Assembly: GCF_008000935.1 (NCBI RefSeq)
Contig: NZ_CP042831.1
Coordinates: forward strand, 2,170,001-2,234,000
Length of the DNA: 64,000 nt
Reading direction: 5' to 3'
Source: Flavobacterium alkalisoli
GTDB taxonomy: Bacteria; Bacteroidota; Bacteroidia; Flavobacteriales; Flavobacteriaceae
The number at the start of each line of letters is the position of its first letter. Position 1 is the first letter of the stretch. A program made the position numbers and the translations under genes. Below, piece after piece: positions 62,788-64,000 of this stretch. A model generated the notes under the pieces. It saw only the letters and a program-made list of their open reading frames with translations. It searched no databases and had not been told where the DNA came from.

Positions 62788-64000
62788 TTATTCTTCGACA
62801 GGCACTTCAGCCCGCAAGACCCTACCGGGATATTTCTCCGCATAACCCGTAATGAGCTGCATGATATAGCGGTTGCTGTGGTAAGGTGTTACATAATCTT
62901 TTAGTTCGGTAGCTTCTGTGATCCCCACATCCGACGGCATATAACCCATACCATAGAAATGCCCGTTTTCCACCCAGATGCAGCTGCGTTCCTCAACAGA
63001 GCGCCCCTTGTCCACAATCCCGAAACTCAATCTGCTCCCCAAAATGTGGTCCAGTGCCTCTTCCACCTTAGCATTGTGCTGTTTTAGATCGGGCAGATTG
63101 GAAGTATTGCTTTTAATAATGAAGTCCCCTGCATCCTGAACCCCGTAATGACAGAACCGATGGTCGATACTGAATTCCCCGGCCAGGGAAAGCAATAGTT
63201 TCACCCCCTCGTGCAGGGAAAAGAAGTGTTCCACACAAGTCTGTCCTTTGGCCAATTTTCCGATGCCAAGATACTTATATCCGCTTCGCGCCTCATAGTG
63301 GTACAGCCCGAACTTCGGCTCGAACTTCTTCAGTGCCCTGTTGTGCAGGGGCCATAGCTTTTTGATCTCACAGCATTCCAATAGCAGTGCCATAAACTCA
63401 GTCCCGCAGACCTCGTGAGAGATGGAGTGGATATCACGCATAAAGTTCTGGCGCTGTGGGGTGATCTTATGCCCTGAGAAATGCTGTGCTACCCGTTTCT
63501 TGATGTTTTTGGCTTTCCCGACATAGACCACTTTCCCCACCTGATTATAGAAATAGTACACCCCTGGCTTTTCCGGTAACTGCTCAAAATCGGATTGGGG
63601 CAGGTTGGGAGGCAGGTTCTGGTCGTGCGAATTCCGTTTGATCATCTTTGCTATTTCCCCGCCTTCATCCCAGAGCAACAGGCGGGAGAGCAGGATGGCT
63701 GTGGCATCGGCATCACCACCGGCACGGTGGGCGCGTGTAAGGGGTATATCCAGTGTGCGGCACAGGTTGCCCAGGCTGTAGGAGGGAAGCCCTGGCCGTA
63801 CCTTACGGGCAGCCCGCACAGTACACAGCTTGCGGGTGGTCCATTTCAGTCCGGCATGCTCCAGTTCATGCTTTACAAAGGAGTGGTCGAAATTCACGTT
63901 ATGCGCCACAAATATCCGGCCTTCCAGCAGCTCCAGTACCTTTTCCGCTATGTCATCAAAGATGGGCGCTCCGGCCACCATCTCGTTATTGATCCCGGTC
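62788..64000 (-). CDS. DnaQ-like exonuclease fused to GIY-YIG nuclease (5' end cut)
   Basis: The frame runs from the window edge to a stop at 62788, so the start is missing. Residues from the edge form the rest of a DEDDh exonuclease (FVAHNVNFDHSFVKHELEHAG; LCTVRAARKVRPGLPSYSLG; RAHRAGGDADATA), followed by a UvrC-like GIY-YIG domain (PGVYYFYNQVGKVVYVGKAKNIKKRV) and a C-terminal region with VGITEATELKDYVTPYHSN. It is a DNA-repair nuclease in operon with AlkB. GC-richer than the left part of the window. A decayed C-terminal copy is at 51.2-51.4 kb. Confidence 0.93.
   Translation of the reverse strand, partial: TGINNEMVAGAPIFDDIAEKVLELLEGRIFVAHNVNFDHSFVKHELEHAGLKWTTRKLCTVRAARKVRPGLPSYSLGNLCRTLDIPLTRAHRAGGDADATAILLSRLLLWDEGGEIAKMIKRNSHDQNLPPNLPQSDFEQLPEKPGVYYFYNQVGKVVYVGKAKNIKKRVAQHFSGHKITPQRQNFMRDIHSISHEVCGTEFMALLLECCEIKKLWPLHNRALKKFEPKFGLYHYEARSGYKYLGIGKLAKGQTCVEHFFSLHEGVKLLLSLAGEFSIDHRFCHYGVQDAGDFIIKSNTSNLPDLKQHNAKVEEALDHILGSRLSFGIVDKGRSVEERSCIWVENGHFYGMGYMPSDVGITEATELKDYVTPYHSNRYIMQLITGYAEKYPGRVLRAEVPVEE

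Overview
The window reads as the chromosome of a Bacteroidota bacterium, most likely a Flavobacteriaceae member (Flavobacterium/Chryseobacterium grade). The evidence is a SusC/SusD pair, two hybrid two-component systems (HTCS), secreted proteins with type A and type B type IX secretion (T9SS) C-terminal signals, GEVED domains, promoters resembling the Bacteroidota TAnnTTTG box, and mostly AT-rich sequence. No rRNA or complete tRNA gene was found.

Left third (1-25.8 kb): two glycan-related loci. Locus A, on the minus strand, is HTCS1 followed by susC, susD, a GH130 beta-mannoside phosphorylase and a sugar MFS transporter cut by the window edge. A palindromic repeat (AGTGTACACTAT twice, 21 bp apart) lies upstream of susC and is the obvious candidate HTCS1 operator. 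A tRNA 3'-end scrap and a broken TPR gene separate it from locus B on the plus strand. Locus B is HTCS2, a T9SS-exported PNGase F-like glycoamidase that keeps all three catalytic acids, and two large secreted adhesin-like proteins. A 16-bp direct repeat with the same 21-bp period overlaps the HTCS2 stop codon just upstream of the PNGase gene. Read together, A and B could form an N-glycoprotein or beta-mannoside foraging system: PNGase releases glycan outside, SusCD imports it, GH130 phosphorolyses beta-mannoside inside, and the MFS carrier moves sugars across the inner membrane. This joint role is inference.

Middle (26-41 kb): a GC-rich scrap of an integrative element (small broken ORF, DUF932, SSB), a frameshifted HTTM protein, a secreted arylsulfatase, a membrane-anchored AraC regulator, a YqhA-like protein, a CPA2 antiporter, Hsp20, an IS6-family element, and a large multi-PAS hybrid kinase with two receiver domains.

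Right third (41-64 kb): an accessory zone with many broken genes. Intact genes are VOC proteins, dodecin, a histone H1-like protein, NhaA, an M16 protease, AraC/GlxA regulators, an SRPBCC-DoxX-VOC operon, a response regulator, AlkB and a DnaQ/GIY-YIG nuclease. Between them lie pseudogenes that record rearrangement: an SPW protein, a second Hsp20, an SDR gene with part of itself inverted, a DUF932-AraC chimera, and a chimera of DnaE-like, exonuclease, AlkB and sugar O-acetyltransferase fragments. The last is a decayed copy of the exonuclease-AlkB cassette that is intact at the right edge of the window.
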